The notes under the pieces are model-generated. The model worked only from the letters and a program-made list of their open reading frames with translations, was not told where the DNA came from and made no database searches. Positions 26,366-35,045 of a DNA stretch of 64,000 bases are shown here, piece by piece. The translations under genes and the position numbers were made by a program. Source of the stretch: Desulfatiglans sp. (lineage in GTDB: Bacteria; Desulfobacterota; DSM-4660; Desulfatiglandales; HGW-15); contig JAAZBV010000130.1 in assembly GCA_012513605.1 (NCBI GenBank), positions 1 through 64,000 of the forward strand, read 5' to 3'. The stretch's first letter is position 1. Each line of letters begins with the position of its first letter.

Positions 26366-26953
26366 ATGAACCCTGTAACACACCTACTCACTGGTTGGGC
26401 TTTGGCCGGGTCATTCAGGATAAACCGCCTTGAACGGGCCATTGTGACAATTGCAGGCATTATCCCGGATATTGATGGTGCAGGCATTATATATGATTAT
26501 CTTTCTGCCGGCCCCGGTTTTCAGCCCTGGCTATATTGGAAATATCACCATGTCCTCGGTCACAACATTGGTTTTTGCCTTTTATTATGTCTCATAACAT
26601 TCTCTTTTACAAAACGCAGGCTGATAACCAGCCTTCTGGTTTTTATAAGTTTTCATATCCACCTGCTTTTCGACATTGCTGGGTCAAGGGGGCCGGATGG
26701 ATACCAGTGGCCCATCCCTTACCTCAATCCATTTTCAGATGCATGGCAACTTGTCTGGCAGGGGCAGTGGGGGTTGAATAGCTGGCAGAATATTGTTGTA
26801 ACATTAATTGAATTGCTGATAATGCTGTACATCGCCTGGAGAAAAGGTATATCTCCGCTGGAGATGGTATCAGTAAAGGCCAACAATGCATTTGTTAACT
26901 CTTTGAGAAAACGATTTAAAAATCCGCATGATATAAAAGAAAAAAATAATTGA
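26366..26953 (+). CDS. DUF457-type membrane-bound metal-dependent hydrolase
   Basis: This 195-residue membrane protein matches the YdjM/DUF457 group: PVTHLLTGWALAGS at the N-terminus, GIIPDIDGAG, then KYHHVLGHNIGF with the His pattern and FHIHLLFDIAGSRGPDG in the following helix. The histidines and aspartates on the membrane edge are thought to bind metal. Substrate is unknown. Hydrophobic segments lie at about 75-95, 100-115 and 145-160. Confidence 0.75.
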   Translation: MNPVTHLLTGWALAGSFRINRLERAIVTIAGIIPDIDGAGIIYDYLSAGPGFQPWLYWKYHHVLGHNIGFCLLLCLITFSFTKRRLITSLLVFISFHIHLLFDIAGSRGPDGYQWPIPYLNPFSDAWQLVWQGQWGLNSWQNIVVTLIELLIMLYIAWRKGISPLEMVSVKANNAFVNSLRKRFKNPHDIKEKNN

Positions 26954-27007
26954 TCCGCATATTTGGAGTAGGAACCACAAGAAGTTTAAGGGCTCACTGG
27001 GAAATGA

Positions 27008-27166
27008 AAGAAAAAAATCTTAACAGGGGACAGGCTTACTGAGGCTGACATCATGGGAGTAATAAGCCTCATATGGGCAAGGAAGCTGATTCCCCATGGG
27101 GTAATTATCCCTGAGACGTGCCTTGAATATACAGATACCCTGATGGAAAGGCCGCAATTTAAATAG
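27008..27166 (+). pseudogene. Open reading fragment, possible gene remnant
   Basis: An open frame of 52 codons reads ...LTEADIMGVISLIWARKLIP... and ends at TAG 27164. There is no good start upstream, although an internal ATG exists at 27053. The composition looks coding, but I do not recognise it. Confidence 0.2.
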
Positions 27167-27283
27167 GATGGAAAGAAAATTATGACTAACAGCATAATTA
27201 ATATCAGTCTCCATATGGAGGTTGATATATAAGCATCGATTCACTCGGCCTACCTGACTCTATTACGACATCAATATTACATG

Positions 27284-27319
27284 TTGACAAATATCTCATT
27301 ATGAGATAATTATTTGTCA
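27284..27319 (+). promoter_or_regulatory. higBA promoter and palindromic operator
   Basis: TTGACA (27284-27289) is a perfect -35. GATAAT (27305-27310, spacing 15) or TAATTA (27307, spacing 17) is the -10. A nested palindrome covers both: outer arms TGACAAATA (27285-27293) and TATTTGTCA (27311-27319), with an inner TCTCAT-T-ATGAGA. This is the expected binding site for HigA repression. Transcription would begin at or next to the higB ATG, so the toxin message is probably leaderless. Confidence 0.7.
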
Positions 27320-27606
27320 TGCATATAATCACTCGAAAAAGGATATTTGAGTTTTCTAAAAAGCATCCTGATTGTTCCTCTGCCCTTGAATCCTGGTACA
27401 GGATAGTTAAAAGGACTAATTTCAATTCTTTCGTTGAACTCCGAAACACTTTTCCGAGTGCGGACAATGTTGGGAATTTAACAGTTTTTAATATAGGCGG
27501 GAATAAAGCCCGTTTGATTGCAGCTATACATTATAACACTCATCGGATTTATATCCGGCATATTCTTACTCATAAAGAATATGATCGAGGGAATTGGAGG
27601 AAATGA
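27319..27606 (+). CDS. higB: HigB-type toxin
   Basis: This 95-residue HigB-family mRNA interferase starts with MHIITRKRIFEFSKKHPDC and contains NKARLIAAIHYNTHRIYIRHILTHKEYD at the end (seen as several short motifs). The family cleaves mRNA on the ribosome. No ribosome-binding site is present because the promoter abuts the start. The gene overlaps higA by four bases (ATGA). Confidence 0.9.
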   Translation: MHIITRKRIFEFSKKHPDCSSALESWYRIVKRTNFNSFVELRNTFPSADNVGNLTVFNIGGNKARLIAAIHYNTHRIYIRHILTHKEYDRGNWRK

Positions 27607-28007
27607 TGAATACCCAGCTTAAAAAAATTGCAGAAGTCTGGCCTGATATTCAACCAGTATTTTCTGTGCCACATAATAAGGAAGAGTATGAAAGGATGGT
27701 AACGCTTCTTGATAGCATCATAGACGAAGTGGGGAATAATGAGAACCATCCATTAACCTCTCTTATGGAGACGATTGGAAGCCTTATTGAAGTATATGAG
27801 TCAAACCATGTTGATGAGATAGAAGGAAATCCCTGTGATACCCTGAATTACTTAATGGAGGAGCATGGCCTCAAACAATCTGACCTGCCTGAAATAGGGT
27901 CACAGGGTGTTATATCTGAAATATTATCAGGCAAACGGCAACTAAACGTCCGCCAGATAAAATCATTAAGCACACGCTTCAATGTGTCTCCGGCAGTTTT
28001 AATTTAG
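27603..28007 (+). CDS. higA: HigA-type antitoxin
   Basis: This is a 134-residue antitoxin with an N-terminal helical region and a C-terminal helix-turn-helix: LMEEHGLKQSDLPEIG, VISEILSGKRQLNVRQIKSL (about 90-125). It neutralises HigB and should bind the palindrome at 27285-27319. GGAGG at 27596-27600 precedes the ATG pair at 27603 and 27606. Confidence 0.9.
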   Translation: MMNTQLKKIAEVWPDIQPVFSVPHNKEEYERMVTLLDSIIDEVGNNENHPLTSLMETIGSLIEVYESNHVDEIEGNPCDTLNYLMEEHGLKQSDLPEIGSQGVISEILSGKRQLNVRQIKSLSTRFNVSPAVLI

Positions 28008-28010
28008 CTT

Positions 28011-29159
28011 CTAATCTATAGGTTTAAGTAATGGCAGAGGTTCCCACGATATGAACGGAGTGATTCTGCGTTTATATATTCCCAGGTCGTCGTAATATAT
28101 TACATCATAGACATGTTTATCTTCCTTGAAGTACTGGTTTGCCCTGTGCAGTGATTCATAACAGGGTATGATACCGATGTTGTCCTGAGCGAGCAATCTC
28201 ATACGAATACCTTCCGGGTCAGATATGGAGATAGGCAACGATGCATCATAAATGGCTAAAAACATCTTGATTGTTTCTTTTAATCTGCCGAGGGATCCCC
28301 CACGAAGTTCAATGACAAATCCTTCCTTCCTGGAAAAATGCGGACGAAACACACTAAGGTCTATATGGGTAGTATTTCCACCCCGTTTGATCTCCCATGG
28401 ATGCCCGTCGCTTGTCTTTTTTGCATGCTTTCCATCAATCCAGTCTGCAAATTCCTGGTAGGAATCTTCATTAATATCAAGAAGCCCTTCATGCCTTCCA
28501 TCAGCATATCGTTTGTACATCTCCCTGCCAGATAAATTTACATCGACATGATCATCCTTTCGCTTTCCGGCGATATAGGCAATCCTGCAATAGTCAAAGT
28601 ATTCTTTTGCAGTCATGTTTTCGCGGATAAAGTTTTTATCTTTATGAAAATATCCCTCTTCCACTAGCCGGATAAATCTTCGGCTATCTGTTTTACCCAG
28701 ATCCTTATCAAGTTTATAGAAGTCAGAAAAAGAGGCTTTTATGAGCGAGTTCTGCACAACACCATAACGGCGATTGAGTGGATATTGCTCCTGTACCTGT
28801 CTGTTCGCTTTTATCCAGTTTTTTTTGACCTTTTTTAACCATGAAACCGCCGAGGTTACTATTGGCCCCCAGACGCGCGACGGATCATCACTGCCATCTT
28901 TGTAGGACGAACCCCCAAAGGAGTCTGTCACCTGCACACCCTTTCCCGGGGAAACCTCCAAAGGGCAGTTATTTCCATCTATATGATATAGGTAGTAAAT
29001 TTTATTATAGTAAACAACCTTGAGATGATGCCATTGGGATTTGTTGTCTGGAAAAATCAAATCCCATATTCTGTCAGTGCCTGAAATATTGTAATCGTAG
29101 TCTTTTAAGATCTTCACACAGTTATATATAGCTTCTTCAAATTTCATTGTTTTTTCCAT
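28011..29159 (-). CDS. Conserved hypothetical protein
   Basis: This 382-residue soluble protein is not one I can assign. A distinctive stretch, GHPWEIKRGGNTTHIDLSV (about 250-268), recalls unannotated proteins with a HPWExxRGGNxTH motif. A second run, SDPEGIRMRLLAQDNIGIIP, lies near 310. The N-terminal 150 residues are rich in aromatic and basic residues. It runs convergently with higA, 3 nt apart, and follows a small gene by 10 nt, so the two are probably co-transcribed. Confidence 0.6.
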   Translation of the reverse strand: MEKTMKFEEAIYNCVKILKDYDYNISGTDRIWDLIFPDNKSQWHHLKVVYYNKIYYLYHIDGNNCPLEVSPGKGVQVTDSFGGSSYKDGSDDPSRVWGPIVTSAVSWLKKVKKNWIKANRQVQEQYPLNRRYGVVQNSLIKASFSDFYKLDKDLGKTDSRRFIRLVEEGYFHKDKNFIRENMTAKEYFDYCRIAYIAGKRKDDHVDVNLSGREMYKRYADGRHEGLLDINEDSYQEFADWIDGKHAKKTSDGHPWEIKRGGNTTHIDLSVFRPHFSRKEGFVIELRGGSLGRLKETIKMFLAIYDASLPISISDPEGIRMRLLAQDNIGIIPCYESLHRANQYFKEDKHVYDVIYYDDLGIYKRRITPFISWEPLPLLKPID

Positions 29160-29169
29160 ACATCATTAT

Positions 29170-29388
29170 TCAATCTTGGAGAAATTTATCAAGTTCAGAT
29201 TCATTCATTTGGGGTACATTATGTTTTTTCGCCAAAGACTCTGAAAACTGATAAAAATTTTTCCGATAATCTTTATCTTTGACAATCTCCTTTATTAGAG
29301 CCATCTTTTTTTCAAATGCCAATTGGCAAACCAGTTCTTTGATCTGGTTATAATTAACATCAATATTTTTTATTCTTGCTATATACAT
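29170..29388 (-). CDS. Small hypothetical protein
   Basis: This 72-residue helical protein has no recognised family. I prefer the ATG at 29388 because AAAGGA lies about nine bases before it. A GTG at 29409 would extend it by seven residues. It directly precedes the 382-residue hypothetical gene on the same strand. Confidence 0.5.
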   Translation of the reverse strand: MYIARIKNIDVNYNQIKELVCQLAFEKKMALIKEIVKDKDYRKNFYQFSESLAKKHNVPQMNESELDKFLQD

Positions 29389-29499
29389 TCCTATGGCTTC
29401 CTTTTCCACTAACCCGGCCTACCTGACCAATGCCGGCGAACCACATAAGGTTGGTTCTGCATAATAGTATCCTATCATGTTGAAAGCCAGATTGGGAGC

Positions 29500-29745
29500 T
29501 TAATACTCCTCCTCCTCATCATCATACTCTTCGTCATCAGTAATATATTCCCACATTTCATTTTGATGCAGCCAGATTGGATCAGCATTTCTTATAATGA
29601 ATTCATCAACATCCATTCCATCAATTGTCGGTGGGCGTTTTACCCGCTTCTGTTTTCCATTTATGAATATGGTTTCATATTCTTTTTTCCGCCTCTTCTT
29701 CGCAGCATTTTCGGCGGCAGTAAGTTTTCGTTTACGTTTTGCCAT
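29500..29745 (-). CDS. Small charged hypothetical protein
   Basis: This 81-residue protein has a very basic start (KRKRKLTAAENAAKKRRKK) and a very acidic tail of Asp, Glu and Tyr (about 70-81). The central MDVDEFIIRNADPIWLHQNEMW is well ordered in appearance. The charge split suggests nucleic-acid or partner binding. No function can be given. Confidence 0.5.
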   Translation of the reverse strand: MAKRKRKLTAAENAAKKRRKKEYETIFINGKQKRVKRPPTIDGMDVDEFIIRNADPIWLHQNEMWEYITDDEEYDDEEEEY

Positions 29746-29793
29746 TATTTATATTCTCTATTCACTCCCAATATTTCGGCTAAGAGGCAGTCT

Positions 29794-29822
29794 GTAGGCC
29801 GGGTTAAGCGAAGCAACCCGAC
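29794..29822. repeat. GTAG-type (REP-like) hairpin
   Basis: GTAG at 29794 is followed by GCCGGGTT, a 9-nt loop region and AACCCGAC. The repeat is of the GTAGGxCGGGTT...AACCCGAC kind, which is common between genes in many bacteria. It is the fourth GTAG hairpin in the window. Confidence 0.55.
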
Positions 29823-29975
29823 TTTATTCCAATCAAATTTTACTCAACACTTCATCTCAGTTTTAAAAGAATCATTTTACTTTTCAGCCATCATTTTAAG
29901 TGATGTCTGATTATTAACCCAACCTTCTACATGACTGGCTCGGCGAGCTTTTTGCCAAATCTGGTTGATTAGCGG

Positions 29976-30749
29976 CTAGGCGCATTCTTTCCAATGCTTC
30001 ATATATAAAGAACCAAATTCTACGATTGCCAAGCCATCACATAACAACTGTGGATGGAATAATACTGGTCTAGGCGGTTCTTCCTTATATGAATGCAGAA
30101 AAACAAAAGAAGGCCTCCCAATATTTTCTTGTTCTTCATCAATTGCATCAAATTTATCGAATTCCATGGTTTTAATTAATTTCATTTTTTCACTTTCAAG
30201 TTGATTGTAACGGTCACCTTCTTCTTTCGTCATTTCGGATGGGGGAATATAAAGTGGGATTCTATGGGCTAACGCATCACGATATGATTTTAAATATTTT
30301 TCATGCCAGTTGGTAATTGTTTCAGAAGCAAGATATTCACGAAGCGGTAGTGGGAGATGTTTGCTTGTGCTCTTTCGGAACAAACCTACACCATGTTTCC
30401 CACCCACTATTTGTAACAAATCATGGTGATAAATAAAAGCCCAAGCCCAATTATCAAAAATTCCAAAAAGGTTCATTACATACGCATGGAGATTAATCTG
30501 GACATCATAGAGTGTGTCATTTTGGAGTGGCTTTTTTGTGCCCAAGGGAAAATCATTGAAAATGTTTTTTAAACATTTATTTATTATTTTCAACCTTCGC
30601 CCCGCACCATGTAATAGGTGCTCTTTAACACCCACATGGCCTGTTTCTTGACCAGCCATTACTGTTTGTAATATAAGGATTTGAAGGCTTTGACACACTT
30701 TTTTGTATTGTTCATTAAATTGTCTAATCTGATAATCTGAGTATGCCAT
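29976..30749 (-). CDS. HEPN-motif hypothetical protein
   Basis: This 257-residue mainly helical protein has SYRDALAHR, where R157 and H162 fit the Rx4H signature of HEPN ribonuclease-type domains. Long helices on both sides fit a HEPN bundle. It has no membrane segment. HEPN proteins act in toxin-antitoxin and phage-defence systems, but many are only structural, so function is open. The start lies 19 nt after a GTTAGGC site on its strand, as in integron cassettes. Confidence 0.6.
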   Translation of the reverse strand: MAYSDYQIRQFNEQYKKVCQSLQILILQTVMAGQETGHVGVKEHLLHGAGRRLKIINKCLKNIFNDFPLGTKKPLQNDTLYDVQINLHAYVMNLFGIFDNWAWAFIYHHDLLQIVGGKHGVGLFRKSTSKHLPLPLREYLASETITNWHEKYLKSYRDALAHRIPLYIPPSEMTKEEGDRYNQLESEKMKLIKTMEFDKFDAIDEEQENIGRPSFVFLHSYKEEPPRPVLFHPQLLCDGLAIVEFGSLYMKHWKECA

Positions 30750-30768
30750 GCAAATTTACTCTCTTTGC

Positions 30769-30857
30769 GCCTAACTCTTCCCCTTACTGCGGGGTTCGGT
30801 GTGCATTAAGGGCCGGGGCGCTTTATCGCCCGGTCACTGTAGCTGCGCTTGTTAGCG
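30769..30857 (-). other. Candidate integron attC recombination site
   Basis: On the - strand the site runs from CGCTAAC (30857-30851) to GTTAGGC (30775-30769), 89 nt, with an imperfect self-complementary centre. CGCTAAC is the exact reverse complement of GTTAGCG found 20 nt before the upstream gene (31418-31412), as expected for the two ends of one circularised cassette. The next gene starts GTTAGGCGC and ends near GCGCCTAGC (29983-29975), an 8 of 9 match. No integrase gene is in view. Confidence 0.4.
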
Positions 30858-31392
30858 ATTTCAAGTAATTACATAAATTGTTTGCTGTAATTATATATTG
30901 TTCGGTACTTGTATTTGATATTTCAATTTCTGATGCATGAACTGCGTCATTTCTAAGTGCACGAAGGTCATGCAACAAGACCGCTATGGGGCCACTTATG
31001 ATTTCTGCTTTTCTAAACTGGTCTATAAACCTTTTTATATTTCCCTGCTTTATATCTTGTAGATTCATTCGTTTTGCGGCTTCTTTCAATTCATATTCCA
31101 CTGAACGCCATGCTTCCATTATAGCAGCACGGGGTGATATATCTGCTATTTCTCTTAAAGCAGTAATAGGAACTATGGTGTGCTCGATAAGCTTTTCAGA
31201 TTCCAAAGGCAAGATAGCTTCAGCGCGTTTTTCCAACTCTCCGAACTCTAAGTTTAAGTCCTTATATTGAAATTTTTTGATTTGAGGAAGTAATTTTCCT
31301 AAAGGTTTCCTCAGAATTATTACCGCAATTATTACCGTTATTGGCCAAGCTAAGTTTCCTATAAGGCTAGATATAAATGTGAGCCAGTCCAT
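30823..31392 (-). CDS. Membrane-anchored HEPN/DUF4145-like protein
   Basis: This 189-residue protein has one N-terminal membrane helix (about 10-27), a short basic linker and a helical domain ending in LRALRNDAVH, where R147 and H152 give an Rx4H HEPN-type motif close to DUF4145 proteins. The ORF ends inside the attC-like site, a common trait of cassette genes. It is probably a membrane-tethered nuclease or sensor of unknown role. Confidence 0.6.
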   Translation of the reverse strand: MDWLTFISSLIGNLAWPITVIIAVIILRKPLGKLLPQIKKFQYKDLNLEFGELEKRAEAILPLESEKLIEHTIVPITALREIADISPRAAIMEAWRSVEYELKEAAKRMNLQDIKQGNIKRFIDQFRKAEIISGPIAVLLHDLRALRNDAVHASEIEISNTSTEQYIITANNLCNYLKSLTSAATVTGR

Positions 31393-31568
31393 ATTCCCTC
31401 TTTTATTTAATCGCTAACATTGATTATATAGTTACTGTCTATTTACTAAGCCCAATAAACCTTGCTTAATATACAATACATTTTTTGATTTGATTAACTG
31501 TTTATCCTGCTATATGGGCAAATAAAAAAACTGCCTATAATAAAATTTCTCATTTTAAACTACAGCTC

Positions 31569-32096
31569 TCACTTTTTCGGTGCTGGCATTTCACAGCCAT
31601 TCGGGCAGACTGTTAAAGTGTGCACATAACGCACCTTTCCATTTTCCACCCTGAATATATGTGAGTCAGGCCAGCCATCCTTGGCGCCAAAATCCGCAAG
31701 ACCTATAACCGTACCCATATCAACATCCACAATAAACCTGCGGTTTGAAATCTCAACACTCCCTTCAAGGGGCGGGCCGCCTGTGCAGGATGCATCCGGT
31801 TTATCATCAGGGTTTGTATATATGCCCCCTTCGAGCCTTGCGCAGGGTATATTCCATGGCACATCATCTGCGGTAGAAAAGTCTTTGAATACATCGAAAT
31901 AGGCGTTTGCCACACGGATAAGTGTCTCACGGCTGCTTCTCATTTGAGGGGCAAGGATATCCCATTTTTCTTTTGGGGAATATTTCAGGTAATTGGCCGC
32001 ATTAAAGAGCCAGTCATTTTCCCCAGCTTTAATTTCATTTGCCTGAATAAAAAAACCTGTTAAGAGTAACGCAAGAACCACCAGTTTACGAGACAT
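31569..32096 (-). CDS. Secreted hypothetical protein (DUF8021-like)
   Basis: This 175-residue protein has a signal peptide (LVVLALLLTGFFIQANEIKA, residues 5-24). The mature part has PWNIPCARLEGGIYTN, RFIVDVDMGTVIGLADFG, and PDSHIFRVENGKVRYVHTLTVC, which recall a SnoaL-like family described as DUF8021. Cysteines at CARL, SCTGG and VCPNGC could form disulfides in the periplasm. Function unknown. Confidence 0.6.
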   Translation of the reverse strand: MSRKLVVLALLLTGFFIQANEIKAGENDWLFNAANYLKYSPKEKWDILAPQMRSSRETLIRVANAYFDVFKDFSTADDVPWNIPCARLEGGIYTNPDDKPDASCTGGPPLEGSVEISNRRFIVDVDMGTVIGLADFGAKDGWPDSHIFRVENGKVRYVHTLTVCPNGCEMPAPKK

Positions 32097-32302
32097 AGGC
32101 CCTCCGATCTTTTATATTGGTTAACATGTTTGATGAGAAAGATGACAGAGCATAGGACTCACTGTCCTGTGAGTCAAGAAATTATTAGTATGCAGGTCTC
32201 ACAGTTTGACAAAAAATAAAATAATCAGCATAAAAAATTATTACCTAAAAACAATAAAATGGATTAATATCATGCATATTTTAGTTACCGGAGCTGAATA
32301 AA

Positions 32303-32704
32303 TTGGAATCTGAAACCTTCTCTATTGAGATGAACGTAAGGGATTATGAATGTGACATGCAGGGGATTGTTAATAACTCTGTTTACCAGAACTACCTTGA
32401 ACACGCACGGCATGAATACCTCAGGTCAATTGGTATTGATTTTAAAATGTATGCTGAAAAACGCATAAACCTGGTGGTAATAAGAATAGAGCTGGACTAT
32501 AAACACCCCCTCACCAGCGGAGACAGATTTCTTGTCACAGTGGATATAAAAAAGGAATCCAGGATAAAATTTGCATTTTTTCAGGATATATACCTGCTCC
32601 CTGATAAAAAACCTGTATTATACGGCAAGGTAATCGGGGTGGCTGTTAATTCTCAGGGAAGGCCCCATATACCTGATGAATTTAAAGACATATTTGCTTT
32701 ATAA
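32303..32704 (+). CDS. 4HBT-type acyl-CoA thioesterase
   Basis: This 133-residue hotdog-fold protein has MNVRDYECDMQGIVNN followed by SVYQNYLEHARHEYL. The Asp before xQGIVNN is the catalytic residue position of the 4-hydroxybenzoyl-CoA thioesterase group. It hydrolyses an acyl-CoA. TTG at 32303 has a good GGAG nine bases before it, so I keep it over the ATG at 32330. Confidence 0.85.
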   Translation: MESETFSIEMNVRDYECDMQGIVNNSVYQNYLEHARHEYLRSIGIDFKMYAEKRINLVVIRIELDYKHPLTSGDRFLVTVDIKKESRIKFAFFQDIYLLPDKKPVLYGKVIGVAVNSQGRPHIPDEFKDIFAL

Positions 32705-32760
32705 TAAGGCCATATGCATTTTTATCTTCAGATAAATCTAACCTTTAATGGAGGAAAAGA

Positions 32761-33168
32761 ATGCCGCTTATAAATTGGGAAGAGAGCCTAAGTGTAAAGG
32801 TTTCTGAAATAGATAATCAGCATAAAAAACTTGTCGGGCTCATTAACACACTTCATGATGCCATGAAGGAGCGAAAAGCAAATGAGGCCCTGGGAGGAAT
32901 AATAGACGAGCTTGTTAATTATGCACTTAACCATTTTCAGACTGAGGAAAGGTATTTTGATAAGTTCGGTTATTTAAAAGCTACTGCACATAAAAAAGAG
33001 CACAAGGATTTTATAAACAGGGTTGCTGCCTTCAAGGATGATTTTGCCAGAAACAGGATAATGTTATCTATGGAGATAATGGAGTTTTTAAAGGGCTGGC
33101 TCATAAACCATATAAAGAAGGTGGACATGGCCTATTCGGATTTTTTTATCGAAAATGGTTTGAAATAA
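32761..33168 (+). CDS. Bacteriohemerythrin
   Basis: This 135-residue di-iron oxygen-binding protein has the expected ligands: IDNQHKKL, HFQTEERYF, AHKKEH and HIKKVDMAYSDFF. Stand-alone hemerythrins carry or sense O2 in anaerobes and protect oxygen-sensitive enzymes. GGAGG precedes the start. It stands alone between the thioesterase and acyl-CoA dehydrogenase genes. Confidence 0.93.
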   Translation: MPLINWEESLSVKVSEIDNQHKKLVGLINTLHDAMKERKANEALGGIIDELVNYALNHFQTEERYFDKFGYLKATAHKKEHKDFINRVAAFKDDFARNRIMLSMEIMEFLKGWLINHIKKVDMAYSDFFIENGLK

Positions 33169-33317
33169 TCTCTTTCAGCAGAGGCTAAATTACATATTTT
33201 CATTTCTTTCCAGAGGATTGACAGCATCATTGTTTTTTTGCTAATGTGCCCCAATATTTTCCCCGGAGTGATAAAACAGTCACCCCGGGAATTTTTTTAT
33301 ACCAAGGAGGATTATTA

Positions 33318-34934
33318 ATGTCCGATGAGACTAGAATGGACCCAGAAATGCTTTCCATGGTGCTTGACACCATAAATAAACTTGAAAAAGAGAAGATTAC
33401 CCTTGAAACAAAGCTTGAGATGGATAAGGAGGGTGAATTTCCTAAAGAGCTGATAAATTTTATGCTGAGCCCGGAGGTAGCCCTGCATCTTATCTTTATC
33501 CCCGCAGAATATGGCGGACTCGGCGCAGGGGCTATGGATATAGCTATTGTCTCAGAGAGGCTCGCCAAAATGGACCTTGCGATTGCCACATCATTCTTGG
33601 CAATATGCCTTGGCACAGACCCCATAAGGGTTGGATCAACGCCTGAGCAAAAGGCAAAATATATAGGCCGTATAGCAGAAGAGGGGCTTATTGTAGCTTA
33701 CGGCGTAACAGAACCCGATGCAGGCAGCAATGTTCAGGCCCTCAAAACAAAGGCCGAGAGGGTGCTTGATGAAAAGGGTGAGATAAAAGGTTACATACTA
33801 AATGGCCAGAAACAGTTTATCACAAACGGCGGTGTAGCGCAGATATACACCATACTGGCAGAAACACCCGGCGGCCCCACATTCTTTATAGCAGAGGCAG
33901 GCGACAAGGGTTTAATCCCCGGAAAACATGAAGACAAACATGGCATCAGGGCATCTGATACCTGCCCTCTTACACTTGAAGATCTCTATATACCAAAAGA
34001 AAACCTGATAGGTGGTGTTGAGGGCCAGGGTCTCAAGCTTTCAAACGAGGTTTTCGGCTATACCCGGCTCATGGTGGCCACATTCGGCCTTGGCGGCGGC
34101 ATGGCAGCCCTTGAAAAGACCATAGCATATGCCAAAGACAGGGTCCAGTTCGGCAGCCCTTTAATTGAAATTGAGGGTTATACACACAGGCTTCTTGTCC
34201 CGAATGCTGTAAGGCTTGAGGCCGCCAGGGCATATATCGAAGAGGTGGCAACAAGGCTGGATACAGATGAAAAGGATCTCCAGGTAGAGGGATCAATCGC
34301 CAAATATTTTGCTACCGAGGCCGGTGATGCAATGGCCAATGATGCTATCCAGGCACTTGGCGGATATGGCTACATCAGGGAGTATGAAGTAGAAAAGATT
34401 AAAAGGGATATAAAGATCTGCTGTATCTATGAAGGCACAAGCGAGATCCAGAGGCGGCTTATCTCCATGTTCCGTCTTCAGGCAACAGTACGTTCAAAGG
34501 GCGACTTCTATAAAAGTATGGCCGACAAAGTCTCAATGCTCCCGGAAGATACCTGCGGCCCGACACTGGCAAATTCCATAAACCTCACGAATGATGTAAT
34601 ACTTGCAGCAAGAAAGAACAAACTCACCAAATCACAGTATGTAATGTTCCTGCTTGCGGACATGATGACATGGACAGAGGTTGCAAAGGCTATCTGCATA
34701 AAGGCTGCTAATTATGCCGGAAAAGATAAATCTCCTGAATACATGAAGGCCGCGGCAAGACTTTTTGTGCGGGAAGCAGTGGAAAAGGTTTACATAAACG
34801 GGCTGAAAATCTGCCAGGGATGCGATACACCTGTTGATGAGCTTTCAGAGAAACTTTCAGCCATGAACATGGCCTCAGTTATGAAAGCCACCCTCAAAGA
34901 CATGGATTTCGTTGCAGAAGAGCTTAAAAAATAA
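33318..34934 (+). CDS. Acyl-CoA dehydrogenase
   Basis: This 538-residue flavoprotein oxidises acyl-CoA to enoyl-CoA. Motifs include YGVTEPDAGSNVQALKT (FAD and substrate), RVQFGSPLIEIEGY, ALGGYGYIREYEVEKIKRD and IYEGTSEIQRRLI. It is longer than the usual 380 residues, with a C-terminal helical extension of about 130 residues as in larger ACADs. AAGGAGG at 33304 fixes the ATG at 33318 rather than the earlier frame start. It is followed by a strong terminator. Confidence 0.93.
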   Translation: MSDETRMDPEMLSMVLDTINKLEKEKITLETKLEMDKEGEFPKELINFMLSPEVALHLIFIPAEYGGLGAGAMDIAIVSERLAKMDLAIATSFLAICLGTDPIRVGSTPEQKAKYIGRIAEEGLIVAYGVTEPDAGSNVQALKTKAERVLDEKGEIKGYILNGQKQFITNGGVAQIYTILAETPGGPTFFIAEAGDKGLIPGKHEDKHGIRASDTCPLTLEDLYIPKENLIGGVEGQGLKLSNEVFGYTRLMVATFGLGGGMAALEKTIAYAKDRVQFGSPLIEIEGYTHRLLVPNAVRLEAARAYIEEVATRLDTDEKDLQVEGSIAKYFATEAGDAMANDAIQALGGYGYIREYEVEKIKRDIKICCIYEGTSEIQRRLISMFRLQATVRSKGDFYKSMADKVSMLPEDTCGPTLANSINLTNDVILAARKNKLTKSQYVMFLLADMMTWTEVAKAICIKAANYAGKDKSPEYMKAAARLFVREAVEKVYINGLKICQGCDTPVDELSEKLSAMNMASVMKATLKDMDFVAEELKK

Positions 34935-34940
34935 TAACTA

Positions 34941-34972
34941 AAAAGGGGCACTGTAAACTCAGTGCCCCTTTT
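34941..34972 (+). terminator. Intrinsic terminator after acyl-CoA dehydrogenase
   Basis: AAGGGGCACTG-TAAACT-CAGTGCCCCTT is a perfect 11-bp stem followed by a short T-rich tail. It closes the acyl-CoA dehydrogenase unit and separates it from the next operon. Confidence 0.9.
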
Positions 34973-35045
34973 ATAGTTTATACTTCCGTACTATATCGTA
35001 ATTATGGTAAAGTCAGCAAACAGTTAACCCTCAAAAGGCTTTATT

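Noticed and set aside
31412-31560. A second attC site upstream of the membrane HEPN gene
   Set aside because: The R'-like GTTAGCG is present, but I found no matching RYYYAAC partner at the right distance, so only one candidate site is listed.
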